A stretch of 64,000 bases of DNA, from positions 16,740,001-16,804,000 of the forward strand of contig NC_079517.1 of the NCBI RefSeq assembly GCF_000801105.2, written 5' to 3'. The position numbers were made by a program, and so were the translations under genes. Of the stretch, positions 31,638 through 43,351 are shown in pieces; within the stretch, counting starts at the first letter, position 1; the number at the start of each line of letters is the position of its first letter. The notes under the pieces were generated by a model. It was given only the letters and a program-made list of their open reading frames with translations. It was not told the DNA's origin and ran no database searches. Source of the DNA: Raphanus sativus (taxonomy: Eukaryota > Streptophyta > Magnoliopsida > Brassicales > Brassicaceae).

Positions 31638-32831
31638 ATGGAGAAGAAAGTTGATAAGAAGTTCACTTGGGTGATAAAGGATTTCTCTTCTTTGAAATCT
31701 GAGAAAATATTTTCAGATAAATTTGTCGTCAGTGGCTGCAAATGGTACAAGGTTTTCAAGTGTTTTCATTAATTTCCTTCACAAATTTGCTTAATTTGTT
31801 TTTCCTGCAGGTACATTAGTGCATATCCCAAAGGATACAAGGTTGATAACTTTCTGTCAGTGTATCTGGAAGTCCCCGATTGTGGATCATTGCCATCTGG
31901 ATGGAGAAGACACGCACGATATCGCCTCATTGTTGTAAATCAACGTTCTGAGAAACTCTCCCGGCAACTTGGTAATATTTCCTCGTACTGGTCGGTCTAA
32001 AAGAGTTATTAATTTCGTTATATTTCTTAATGTTGAACATTGTTGTTCAGTCCACATAAGCATATATATTCATTGTAATTCTATATTAGATGAATAATTG
32101 TTTGTGGTTTTACAGAAGTACAACACTGGTTTGATGTGACGTCTAACAACTGGGGCTTTCCATCCATGCTTTCCCTTGATGAAATTAATGCCAAAGATAG
32201 CGGGTTTCTGGTAAAAGGGGAGCTCAAGATTGCTATCGAGATAGATCTTCTTGAAATTATTGGCAAAGTAGAGGTTAATGGGTTTCATCTTCTTTCTTCA
32301 CAGGTAATAATTTAAGGATGTTGTAAATTTGTGTGTAGAAATTTCAGCAACAAGTGAAAACATGATTAACTTAACTTGTCTAACAAGATGCTTTTTTTTT
32401 TGTATATCTGTTTTCCTTCTCAGGTGGAAAACGTAAGCCGTATGTTTGAAAAACACCCAAAGACTGCTTCTGAAGTCCATCTAAAGAACCCTAATATTAG
32501 GACAGGTTACATGAATTTGCTACTTTGCCTGATTGATACTTTGCGCCAGTCGCCTCAAGAGCTCCCCAACGATGATCTGGACGAGGCTCATTATGCACTG
32601 GAATCATTGACTGATGCTGGATTTAATTTGGATTGGTTGGAGAAGAAAATCTCTCAAGTTTCAGAAATGAAGGAGAAAGCGAAAGATGGTGAAATTCGTA
32701 GGCAAGAGATTGAGATAGAGTTGAAAGATTTGAACCAGAAGTGCTCAGACGTGGAGGCTCAACTGGGGAAGGAGAAGTCAATGGCGCTGGCTGCAAAAAC
32801 TCCATTCTCATTTGATGATATTATTGAATAA
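31638..32831 (+). CDS. MATH domain and coiled-coil protein, short linker, full tail
   Basis: Exons 31638-31744, 31811-31971, 32116-32303 and 32424-32831 give 287 residues. Exon 1 is [20 protein letters not shown] ... VSGCKW; exon 2 has [17 protein letters not shown] and [16 protein letters not shown]; exon 3 has [16 protein letters not shown] and [20 protein letters not shown]; the linker is about a dozen residues ([10 protein letters not shown]). Exon 4 has [22 protein letters not shown]-type helix ([19 protein letters not shown]) and ends FSFDDIIE. All splice sites are canonical. Its duplicate at 47469 is broken by a MITE. Confidence 0.88.
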
Positions 32832-33545
32832 TCTGAAGCCATTAGACACTCGAAGTTATGTTCTTATTTGATGTTAGGCGAAGCTCTGCTTCTTAGCATA
32901 TGCTCCGTTGTACTTGTATCACTGAAAAAGTCTTTTGTTTAATCTTTCTATGTGCTTACTTGCGAATCAAGTAACAAATATGCTTCAGTTTGTATTATTA
33001 TTTATTTTGAAAATGCCTCTTTTTCGGATATCCTCTATGTGCCCAATCTTTGAATATGGTGAAGGATTGAGTGTGAACCTTATAAAGAAATTCTAAGACG
33101 TCTGTTCTCTTGTAACGATGGAGTCCCTTGGTTTCAATTAACAGAACGTTTTAAGATAGGTTACTTGGTTCGAAAGTAATTGCTTTTGTGTCTGAACAGA
33201 ATGTGGTTTTGCTTTTAGAGTTCACAGACTTGGTTTTGTTTTTTATTTCATAGGTTTTCATATCACATTTTTGAAAGAAAGTATTACGATTATATGAATC
33301 TTTGTTAAATAAAAGCCAATCTCTCTTGCTACGAACATGGACTGCATTTGAAGAGTCGCAATCAATAGAGAGGATCGAGAAGTCTTTTATCATTTATTAA
33401 TTCGTTGTTATGACAAAATAGGTCAAGACTGTTCGCGTTCCTGCTCGTTTCTTTGAGATGCCTTTAAAAACTTGTTTAGTGTGGCCATTAATCCAGTTTC
33501 ATCCATATTAGAATTTCAGAACTTTAAGTATCCTTTCTCACTCCA
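32832..33545. other. Intergenic stretch between two MATH genes
   Basis: No gene is seen. The sequence is colinear with 49661-50370 in copy B. Confidence 0.5.
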
Positions 33546-34680
33546 ATGGCAAAGCAAGTTGGTCACAAGTTCGCCTGGGTAATCAAAGACTTTTCCTCTT
33601 TGCATGAGAAGTTTTATTCTCCTACAGTCCAGATTGGTGATTGCAAATGGTAAAAAAATATACTTCTTACTGCTCTATGGTTTGGCTCAGTGAAATCGTT
33701 TCTTCTCATGTTCTTCAGGCGTCTATCTGTCTATCCCAAGGGAATACTTGTTAGTGACCACTTATCTCTGTTTCTGGAATTTGCTGATGTTAAATCATTG
33801 CCTTTTGGATGGAGAAGATTGGTGAAATTTCGACTAACAGTAGCAAAACAAATTTCGGAAGGACCCTCAGTACTCAAAAGTGATTCTTACTACTAACTCT
33901 ACTGTTTTTTTTTTCTTTCATTTCATTCATCCATGGCAAAGGGAACTTCCGTTTATTTTATGCATTTTTTTAACTCATGGGTCTTGTTTTATTATATGAA
34001 TCATATGATGTCTATATGAGTTGTGATATTGATTAGATGTAGCAGGGCGTTCATGCAGTACTACAATTCAATTTTGATTTATTCTCATGAAATTCTACAG
34101 AAACACATCGCTGGTTTGATCAAAAGCACGTCCGCTGGGGGTTTCCAAATATGATTCCCTTAGCCAAAATCCAGGACAAAAATGAAGGATTCCTTATAAA
34201 TGACGAACTCATGATAGTTGCCGAGGTAGATTTTCTTCAAGTTCTTGGCTCCACAGAGAAATCTGAAGAGACAAATCCTCTGAGCCAGGTATATGTAACA
34301 TAACTGATGTCAGTGGCCAGTGGGGTTTACGTTTTAGTTTCTTCTTAAATGACTTTAGTTTTCAGGTCTTTATCATACCGTACTCCTGTGTGTGTCTCAA
34401 TTAACAGGTAGAATCTGTGAGCTCGATCCAAGACAGTGTAGTAGAATTTCGTGCAAGGAACCAACATCTGAAGACTGCATGCACAAATGTATTGCTCAGT
34501 CTTACTCAGACTCTGTGCCAAACACCTCAGGAGCTTTCCCTGGATGATCTGGTCGAAGCAGAGAAAGTACTGGCTTACATGAAAGATACTGGCTTGGAGG
34601 TGGAGTGGTTGGTGAAGAAGCTTAATGAAGTGAAGGAAAAGAAGCAAGAGCAGTCTGGTCAAGTAAAGGGGAAAAAGTAA
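33546..34680 (+). CDS. MATH domain protein, short-tail class
   Basis: Exons 33546-33649, 33719-33879, 34101-34288 and 34408-34680 give 241 residues. Exon 1 is [19 protein letters not shown] ... IGDCKW; exon 2 has [17 protein letters not shown] and GWRRLVKFRLTVAKQ; exon 3 has [16 protein letters not shown] and LMIVAEVDFLQVLG, linker [12 protein letters not shown]. Exon 4 is [19 protein letters not shown] ... EVKEKKQEQSGQVKGKK, a clipped tail without the SFDDV end. The HPD/HPE motif that follows F-E-R/K in long tails is replaced by IQDS here and in its two siblings. Confidence 0.87.
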
Positions 34681-35659
34681 CAGGCTGAGTTACTTGAGCA
34701 AGTTTTAACTCATAATCTGAAAAACATACTTCATATGAATTGGTTTAAAGCTTGTTTGATTCGGTTTAATATGCTTGAATTCAGTTTGGTTTAGTTTAAG
34801 TTGATTCATCTCCATTCAGTTTTTAAGAATATAATTAAGTTGCAGCAATATTGGTTTTGAAAGACAACCATGATGTAGAAACTGGAATAGATTCTGTTGT
34901 GCTCGGTGTCAAGGTTTGTTTGTCATTTGATTATCTTATGTCCTGACTTCCAAGGTATTCATCAAAGAGTTTCTTACTTGATGTTCTGGTATGCTCGTTC
35001 TTTACATATAGATGAATTACAGCGGAAGTTTCCATAAACTCTTTTCTTGAAACTTCTTAAGTCATGACTCATGAATAGGAAGATTCACGTCAAAACATGT
35101 GGCTTGACGCCCACGCTATAAAATCCAATCGATGAGTTAGCATTAATCTTCTACTCTTTACTTATTAATCTGTGTTAGATAAGTTCTGCAAAAATAGAGC
35201 TTTCTACCTAACCCTACAATATTTCTCTTCTTACTAAATTTAGAAATCTTAATTATCCAACTCTTTGACACTAATTCTTACAATATTTTCTCTAATATTT
35301 TATGTTTTGGTATGTGACCGTATATAAATAACTTTGCATTTGTATACGTAAACTAGTTTATGGAATCCAGAATGCACATGCTCGAAGTAACCCTAAGAGG
35401 AAATGAAAGCTATTCTCATTCGTGCATATGGTGTACGTAATATTAACGATTACAATTCAATGGGTTAGGGTGGCTTTCAAACTCATAAAGTTATATTTAC
35501 ATTGGAGAATATCTGTAGTTTGCGTAAATCATTGATGACGAGTTTAGGAATATTGGAATCTTAATATCAATATCGCTTATATATTTGACTATCTAAGTCA
35601 AAAGAATTGTGTTGATAGCCGCTCAGGTTCTAGGGTTTTCCGTTTCTTCATCGAGATCA
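34681..35659. other. Intergenic stretch between two MATH genes
   Basis: No gene is seen. The sequence is colinear with 51506-52465. Confidence 0.5.
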
Positions 35660-37203
35660 ATGGAGAAGAAGTTTGATAAGAAGTTCACTTGGGTAATCAA
35701 AGATTTCTCTTCTTTGAAATCGGTGAATATATTGTCAGATATTTTCGTCGTCCGTGGCTGCAAATGGTAGAAGTTTTTTCTAGTGTTTTCATCCATATAT
35801 CCACAGTTTTGCTTAATTCGTTTTTTTCTTGCAGGCAACTTAATGCATATCCTAAAGGAAACAAGGGTCATAACTTTTTGTCCTTGTTTCTGGAAGTCGC
35901 CGGTTATGAATCCCTGCCATCTGGATGGAGAAGACACGTACGATTTCGACTCATTGTTGTAAATCAACGTTCGGAGACACTCTCCCGGCAAAATGGTAAA
36001 AGTTTTCCATTACTTGGTCCTTTTGAAGTAGTTCCCGCCTCCAAATTATTTTCAATGGCAATATCATAAACAAAATATAATGAGTTGATCACGATAACAA
36101 ACCCATATAACATGTTAATGTTTCATCCACCCACATGAAACATTCGTCTTGGTTCTCAAATTTAGTATGTGTTTTATGGTGCCAAAAATTAGGAAAATTT
36201 TATCATGAATTTACCTTAAAAATTACTATGACCCCATAAATGTCAGGGAAGGCCCTGCTTTCATCACATCTTCCAACGATTGGAACCTTCTAATATAGAA
36301 TTCCAGTAAAAAGAAAGTCTATTGTTTTCTCACCAAAAAAAAAAAGAAAAAAACAACAAAAAGTCCCTTGTTTTACTATAATTCTATTTTGCACAATGTT
36401 ATAACTTATAAGCATTTTCATGTAGTTCTTGATTATATGAACGGTTTGTGTTTTTACAGAAGGACAAAACTGGTTTGAAGAGAAGCCTAACGGCTGGGGT
36501 TTTGCATCCATGCTTTCTCTTGATGAAATTAATGCCAAAGATAGTGGGTTCCTGGTGAATGGGGAGCTCAAGATTGTTGCCGAGATAGAACTTCTTGAAG
36601 TTATTGGCAAAGTAGATGTTAATGGGTTTCACCTTCTTTCTTCACAGGTAGGAATTTAAGAAAATTAAAAAAAAAAAATTGTGTAGAAATTTCACCAACG
36701 AGTGAAAACCTAATGTTTTAAACTTGTATAACAAGGTGCTTTTGTGGTGTCTCGGGAATATAAATTCTACTTTATATCTACGTTTTCACTTTCAGGTGGA
36801 ATCTGTGAGCCGTATGTTTGAAAAGCATCCAGAAACTGCTTCTGAAGTCCATCTAAAGAACCCAAATCTTAGGACAGGTTACATGAGTTTGCTACTCAGT
36901 CTGATAGATACTCTGTGCCAGTCGCCTCACAAGCTCCCCAAGGATGATCTGGATGAGGCGTATTATGCACTGGAATCCTTGACTGATGCTGGTTTTAAGT
37001 TGGATTGGTTGGAGAAAAAAATTTCTCATGTGTTAGAAAGGAAGGAGAAAGAAAAAGACGGTGAGATTCGTAAGAAAGCAATTGAAAGAGAGTTGAAAGA
37101 TTTGAAGGAAAAGTGCTCAGATCTTGAAGCTCAGCTGGAGAAGGAGAAGTCAGAAGCGTTGGCTGCTAAAACCACTATCTTATTTGATGATGTTATCCAA
37201 TAA
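35660..37203 (+). CDS. MATH domain and coiled-coil protein, short linker, full tail
   Basis: Exons 35660-35766, 35835-35995, 36460-36647 and 36796-37203 give 287 residues. Exon 1 is [20 protein letters not shown] ... VRGCKW; exon 2 has [17 protein letters not shown] and [16 protein letters not shown]; exon 3 has [16 protein letters not shown] and [20 protein letters not shown], linker [10 protein letters not shown]. Exon 4 starts [15 protein letters not shown] and ends ILFDDVIQ. Intron 2 is long (464 bases). The duplicate at 52466 has lost the end of its tail. Confidence 0.88.
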
Positions 37204-37467
37204 TCTCGAGTTATTAGAATTTAGACACTTGAAGTTTGTTCTTATTTGGTTATGCATTATCTCTTATTTGGTTATGCATTATCTCACTTAAAATTATTGA
37301 AACTCCTTTTATTTTAGCTCTCCTTGTGTGCATATATACTTGTTATTAGAATTTAGAAACTTGAAGTTTGTTCTTATTTGGTTATGCATTGTCTCACTTA
37401 AAATTATTGAAACTCTTTTAATTTTAGCTCCGTTATGTGCATATATTACTTGTTAACCAATCAACCT
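37204..37467. repeat. Local tandem duplication of about 125 bases downstream of the MATH gene
   Basis: TTATTAGAATTTAGACACTT and the following TTCTTATTTGGTTATGCATT ... TTAGCTC..GTGTGCATATA (from 37212) return from 37334 with few changes. Within the first copy a 24-base piece (TCTTATTTGGTTATGCATTA) is itself repeated. Confidence 0.65.
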
Positions 37468-37732
37468 AGTAACAAATCTGTTTTTTTTTTATTAACTTGG
37501 GAGTATTTCGGACATATGGAAAGACCAAGACTAATCCCTAAAAGGGGAGATGCAGTCCACATATAGATACTTTCTCAATGCAAATGGGTCATAAAACATG
37601 GATTCATATCCGTGTGATGTCTAGAAATCATGATTTAGTTTTCTCTGGTAGGATTCGAATTCGCAACCTGGGTGTAGGAAAGAGCCCGTCTTTACCATTG
37701 AACCATGATGTTGCGGACAAGTAACAAATATG
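37468..37732 (-). mobile_element. tRNA-derived SINE with target duplication
   Basis: AGTAACAAATCTG (37468-37480) and AGTAACAAATATG (37720-37732) flank the insert. It begins with a T-tract (poly-A of the minus strand). Its far end, read on the minus strand, has an RNA polymerase III A box (TGGTTCAATGGTAAAG) and B box (GGTTGCGAATTCGAATCC). This fits S1-like crucifer SINEs. Copy B has no counterpart because that segment was replaced there. Confidence 0.85.
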
Positions 37733-38264
37733 TTTCAGGTTGCACTTATTATTTAGTTCTAAAATTGTTCGCATGGATTAATCTTTATCTTAACTTGTCT
37801 TTAGCCAACGCTGTTTGCAATATTCTTGAACCATCATCCATGACTTACTAAGTCATGAGGAGGAGTCGAGGTGAGTGGGATTGTGGTCCTTGTGAGCTCA
37901 AGCGTCAGATTGTGGTCTTTTTATATATCAACAAATTTTATATATACTGTTTAGTTTTATTTTTTCATAAATATACAATTTAAGTTAATTTTATGCAAAA
38001 TGATTTAATATATTCAACCATAAATATAAATAATTTTAAATATATACATATATGCTTAAATACAATTTAAAATAAGTAAAATTATTTTTACTTTATTTTA
38101 TGTTTAACTAAATCAAATTTCTACTAAAATAATGTTAATAAAATAATAAATCTACAAAATTAATAAATAAAAATATTTTAAATATAATTTAAATTTTTAA
38201 TTTTTTACTGTGTAAGAAAACATCTGGTATAACGTTTTAAAAAGTGGTTCTTAATGTGGGCTTT

Positions 38265-38925
38265 TAATTATTGGGTTTAGAACCCCACCTCAATGGGAAG
38301 TTAACCTTGGGATCAAAAGTTAGAATCCATAACGCGAATGGTCCAAGTAACCCTAGGAGTAGGGAGCTAAAGCTATTTGCATCGCATCCCAGTGAGTAAT
38401 TCTAAAGGATACGCAATATGCGAAGAATTTTCTTACAGCTTTTGTTCCATGTTCGAATCTTAATCTCAATTTCTTTTTTTTTTGCTAAAAATCTTAATCT
38501 TAATCTTGTTATAAATCATGTAATAGTGGATGGTCTATAACCAGCAAATTTTCTTTCCCTTGCATACTTAGGTTTTTCTTTTCTTAGTTATGGTTGTTGT
38601 CCTTTTTACTTAAAGATTAGGATTAGTACTATTTCCTTTTATAACGGTCTAATCTTGTATTCCTTCTTTTCCTGAAAATAAGATTTTCTAGATAATTCGC
38701 GTATATTAAAAAAACAATCAATATTTTCAATTGAACTTTTTATTTATATTTATTATACATTTTCCAATAACCATGAACTAATAATATTTAGTTAATTCAA
38801 ATATTTTCAATTAATGTATTTTAAAAATATCAAAAAATATCTTAAAAATATAGAAAATCTATCTTTATGAAATAAAAATAAATTCTAAAAAAATCCTACT
38901 TTGAGGGGATCAGGAACGGAGGGAG
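38265..38925. repeat. Downstream end of copy A; holds an empty Helitron site
   Basis: 38262-38853 aligns with 61015-62493. At 38469/38470 (CTCAA|TTTC) copy B carries an 888-base Helitron. No gene is seen here. Confidence 0.8.
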
Positions 38926-38936
38926 TATATAAGGAA
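38926..38936 (+). promoter_or_regulatory. TATA box for the MATH gene at 39066
   Basis: GTATATAAGG lies 140 bases before the ATG, at a usual promoter distance with a short leader. Confidence 0.5.
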
Positions 38937-39065
38937 TTTTGGCTGTGAATAAAGTTACAACTTTCCTCAGTGATTTACAACAAATCTCAATTTCAATAAG
39001 GTTTTTCTTCTCTTCAAGGCCTCATCACATTCTCTTGTAGTTTGATTTATTAGGAATCATCTTTA

Positions 39066-40508
39066 ATGGGGAAGCAATTTAATAAGAAGATCACTTGGGT
39101 GATCAAGAATTTCTCCTCTTTGAGTTCTGACAAATTGTATTCTGATCGTTTCGTCGTGGATGGCTGCAAGTGGTAAGAAGATAAGTTTGTCTTCTAATGT
39201 CCTTTTCCAAGTTAGGTTTACGGGATATTCTCTTCTGTTTTAGTGATTTGTTTTGATCGTGTTTGCTGTTGCACATGTATGTATCTTTCTGCATATCCCA
39301 AGGGAAATAATAACAATGATCACTTGTCTCTGTTTCTGGAAGTCGACAATTCTGGATTATTGCCTATTGGATGGAGAAGACACACAAAATTTTCATTTAC
39401 CGTATTAAACCAACGTTCAAAAAAACTCTCCAGAAAACATGGTAAAAGCATCTCTGACTCGTCTCCATATTTTTTAAGGCAACAAAGCTTTAAATAATTA
39501 GCAGAAAGAAGGACGATCTCATCACGATCGTCTCTAACTCATAAGGTCAGGACAAGTTCGATTTACAAATTGAGATGAATGTTGAGATGGCAAATTTATT
39601 TTGACATTTTGCAAGGCTATAATTTTGGTTTGAGTTCTATGTTTTCTCAAGGCTTCTATTGGGTAGTTTTAGATTCATATTTTAGTTGTTTTTGCTCCAA
39701 TATCCACAGGAGCTAGTCCTTTTGATGCAAATGAACTGATTAGATGATTTTTTTTTTGCTTTGTGATTTTACAGAATTACAACAGTGGTTTGAGCAGAAG
39801 AGTCCCGGGTGGGGTCGTTTATCCATGTTGCCTCTTAATGAGCTCCACGCCAAAGATTCCGGATTTCTTGTAAATGGGGATCTCAAAATTTTGGTTGAGA
39901 TAGATGTTCTTGAAGTTATTGGCAAATTAGATGTGTCAGAGGAAACTTCAACAATAATAGAAACAATAGATGTTAATGGGTTTCAGATTCTTCCTTCACA
40001 TGTAAGTGTGTGTAGAGTTTATTAAGCCACGAGAAAGAACATAATGTTGATGTCTTAGGTCTCCCAAAACTGTTTTAATCTGACATGGTTATTTATGTCA
40101 CAGGCAGAATCTGTGAGCCGTATGTTTGAAAGACACTCGGAGCTTGCATCTGAGTTCCGTCCAAAGAACCCAAATCTAAGGACAGCTTACATAAGTTTTC
40201 TACTCACTCTGATTGAGACTATGTGCCAGTCACCGCAGGAGCTCTCCCAGGATGATTTGTCTGATGCTTATGCTGCAATGGGATTCATGAGAGATGCTGG
40301 ATTTAAGCTGGATTGGTTGGAGAAGAAGCTTGATGAGGTGTCAGAGAAAAAGAAGAATGAGAAATCTTCTGAGGCTGGGCTACAAGAAATGGAGGAAGAT
40401 TTGAGGGACTTGAAGCGGAAGTGTTCAGACATGGAAGATCTAGTTCAGAAAGAGAAGGTGAAGATGTCGGCTGCAAAAGCTCCTCTCTCATTTGATGATG
40501 TTGTTTAA
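39066..40508 (+). CDS. MATH domain and coiled-coil protein with damaged intron 1 acceptor
   Basis: By alignment, exons are 39066-39172, 39281-39441, 39775-40001 and 40104-40508 (299 residues). Exon 1 is [19 protein letters not shown] ... VDGCKW; exon 2 has [20 protein letters not shown] and [12 protein letters not shown]; exon 3 has [16 protein letters not shown] and [20 protein letters not shown], linker ending [10 protein letters not shown]; exon 4 is [15 protein letters not shown] ... PLSFDDVV. The base pair before exon 2 is AT (GCACATGTAT|G) where every paralogue has AG, and no other AG between the donor and exon 2 restores frame. Intron 1 therefore may not splice normally. Donor 3 is CAT|GTAAGT, a strong site. 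Closest relative is the gene at 15662. Confidence 0.75.
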
Positions 40509-40651
40509 TGTTCTTGAGATCTTGAAGCACTTGGGAGTTTGGTTCTGGTTTGTTCCTGAGAGAACTCTTAATAGAGACTCATCATCACTCGTAACTTGGA
40601 ATTGACCATAGAATATATAATCTCTAAGATAAGATAAACTACAAACAGTTA

Positions 40652-41674
40652 TCTATCTTATTAAAAGAGAAGTACCCAATAAAAAATACCCCTTAATTTT
40701 CAGTTTTATTTACAATGGCATGCCACTGAGAATTAACTAAGTTTCTTATTTTAATGCTTGTCTTTTTCAGTTTATTTCATGCGTTTTCCAAAATTATTGT
40801 TGTCTTTTCTGATTTAGATTTCTTAATTATTGTTGTCTTTTCTGATTAATAAATGTATTTTCTTAATTTGAATTTAAATAATAGATTTAAACATTTAATA
40901 TTTTTTCTAATTTAAATAATAAATTTCCTTAATCGTATATTAACCAAAATCGATTTCTCTATATATTTTGTATTAACTTATTAAATATTAAAATCACATA
41001 AGATAATCAATTTATATAACTTATAAATATAATATAAAATAATTTATTCATATATTATTAGTATAATGGTTTCAAAATATAAGTTCAATTAGTTATAAAT
41101 ATTGGATTTGTTTATATGATATACTGTGATATAATAGACAATTAAAATCATAAAATATAATTATTTAACATAATAAATAAAAAAAATATTTTTAAAAATG
41201 TAATATTAACAATAATTTTATAGAGTTTAATGTACATATATATATTATATCATTAGTACACAGAAAAAATTAAAGTGAAAAAATATTTATACAGTTACGG
41301 GTCGAATCTATAAATAAATAACAACAGCGCAAGATTATTTTCTTTAATAAATTTATTTTAATAGAAATTATAGTTCTAAATATGTTTATATATTTTATAT
41401 TTTTATAAATTTATTTTATTTGTTTATAAGAGATGCTAAGATTTTAGAATTAAAAAAATATGACCCGCTTTTATATTATTTTAGTTAGAAAATTTAAATT
41501 TTATATCTGAATATTTAATTAAATTTTTAATTTTAACTTTTTATTATTACTACCAAAATTTATTTTTAGTCTAAAATTTATGTCTAAAATATCGTAAATT
41601 CATCATTTAATATAAACAAAAAAAACTAAAAATATAAAATAAACACCCGTCCGGTCGGACGGGTCAATGTTTAG
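40652..41674 (+). mobile_element. Non-autonomous Helitron
   Basis: The left end is A|TCTATCTTATTAAAAGAG with AAGTACCCA following. The right end is the hairpin CCCGTCCGGTCGGACGGG, then TCAATGTTTAG|T (TTAG in place of CTRR). Length 1023 bases; interior AT-rich, no gene. It shares its left end with the element at 61226-62113. Confidence 0.75.
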
Positions 41675-42185
41675 TATATTTATTATAACTCATTCATTAG
41701 GATGAATTGCATATGAAAAGCGATGACGTGTGAATCAGGTAACAACAAAGTTTGGGGTTTTTATTGGTTATGGCAAATGTTTGATAACAATATTTTGCTC
41801 ATTTTATCAAATCATCAAGTTTTGCCTTGTTTCGGTCCGCAGCTATTTTCTTTCTTTGACATGTGAAAGAAAGATGTACATGAAGAGAAAAAGTCGGATT
41901 GCCGTTTCTCTGTGCGCTTGTTAGACAGCGTGTAGATTTAGCAAAACATAAAGGAACAGTTTTCAAGATTTTTTCTACTGGACGGACTTCCGGTCCAAGT
42001 CAATCTCACTTAAACATTGCCATAAGTCTATGTCCTGGTCCTTTTTCTAATAGTCCTGGTCCTTATTTTGTTTGAGGTTTTCAATTTTCAGTTAATCGAA
42101 TATAGATATATAAAACTGTTCGAATATAAATTAGGTGTTTTGACCAGTGACATGTTTTAACTGTTTTTCTCTCTCTTTTTCTTAG

Positions 42186-42355
42186 TTCTACTCAGAGATT
42201 TTCGAGAGAGTCAACAGCTACTACAAAGACTCTGCAGCAGAGTTGAAAGAGTAAAGAGCTTCACTATTGGAGGATGTGAGTGTGGTACAATCTTAGCTCC
42301 CGAAGAGGCTCAAGAAGAGAAAACGAATCACCTGAGAAGATGGCTCTATAGAGTA
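42186..42355 (+). pseudogene. Fragment of a Crooked-neck (CRN/SYF3)-like splicing factor gene
   Basis: The frame reads FYSEIFERVNSYYKDS, AELKE, stop, RASLLEDVSVVQS, stop, LPKRLKKRKRIT, stop, EDGSIEY. This follows the C-terminal part of plant Crooked-neck-like TPR proteins (ER..YYKDS.ELKEER..LLED ... VQSKLPKKLKKRK..EDGSTEY), with three in-frame stops and an internal gap of about a dozen residues. It is a dead, probably captured or retroposed, fragment. Confidence 0.6.
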
Positions 42356-42402
42356 CGTTTTGCAATACATATATCATTTCTCAGTTTTGATATTTTTCAA
42401 TT

Positions 42403-42636
42403 TTGATAAACGAAGGCATCTCGCCGAAGTACCTCCAGGATCTTCACGAGAAGCATGAGATCTGGCTCCTCCCATTTGAGGGTGGGAACCATGGCATACT
42501 ATCTGTTAGCGAACCGTCTTTACATATGGATAAGACTCTGCATCCTGACATTAAAGACCGTGTCTTTTACTTAGAAGGAAACCATATGCATTCCAGCATA
42601 CAAAAGGTAACATTGTCTCATTTCTATTTGTGCTAA
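42403..42636 (+). pseudogene. Unrecognised gene fragment
   Basis: The frame contains ISPKYLQDLHEKHEIWLLPF, LSVSEPSLHMDKTLHPDIKD and RVFYLEG and looks coding in composition, ending at an AAAG|GTAACA-like donor. I cannot place it in a family. Neighbouring fragments suggest captured gene pieces. Confidence 0.35.
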
Positions 42637-43046
42637 ATGTCTGAAAGATAGGTCTAGCTTTAAGACTGGTTCATTGGTTTTAATAGGTCCCTGCTTTGGT
42701 TTCAGACTGTCAACCAAATATTGACTGCAGCAGACATATTGAAGCAAAGAGTCAGTAAGTTCTTATGACTGTTACTGTCACCATAATAGATTCCTAAACA
42801 TAGCTGATGTTTTCTTGATTGGTGTTGGTGAAGGTATGCACACCAGGTTGCTGAAATCTTTTACTTTTTCAAACTTTTATTATGCTCTAAGTTGTGAAGC
42901 ATCTTGGTAACGTTTTATACTGTGTTGTTTAGGTTAGCCTTCCCCTATTATATGTGTCGAGTCTACTGCTTGATAGCTGCTTAGTTCATTGTTGTGTTTT
43001 ATTTTTCTGATGAGTTGCAACTGTTTACTTATTATTCCCCCAACAG

Positions 43047-43351
43047 AGATGTAACTGTTTACTTATTTTTGTGGGACGAGGCTGCGTCAATCTTCAGGGG
43101 TCTCTTGAAAGCAGGGGATAAATCACAGTTTGTGATGTTGGTGCCATGGTTAATCCAAAACTATTTGGAGGTAAGCACCATCTACTTTCTGCTTCATGCC
43201 AAGCTAATCTCATACACGTTTACACCAAGAATCTCCTTACATGTTGATTTATCTCACAATTTGTTTTTTTTTAACCAGTGAACCTGTACTTAAACTCCAC
43301 ACTAGGAACTAGGTTCTTTTTCGACACCAACCTCCCTGAAATAACAGAGTG
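43047..43351 (+). pseudogene. RPA1-like OB-fold fragment (Helitron-type)
   Basis: After CAACAG, the frame reads RDVTVYLFLWDEAASIFRGLL and AGDKSQFVML. With a one-base shift it goes on as GAMVNPKLFGG, then after an intron-like gap as LYLNSTLGTRFFFDTNLPEI. These are the signatures of the RPA70-like DNA-binding proteins found in plant Helitrons. Broken by frameshift. Confidence 0.6.

Larger units (their letters stand above)
30958..38853 (+). repeat. Segmental duplication, copy A
   Basis: From TAGATTTAAAATG (about 30958) to CTTAAAAATATAG (about 38853) the sequence is colinear with 46847-62493 (copy B), apart from insertions and one replaced segment in B. It carries the MATH genes at 31638, 33546 and 35660, which correspond to 47469, 50371 and 52466. 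Exons and introns are nearly identical. Confidence 0.9.
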
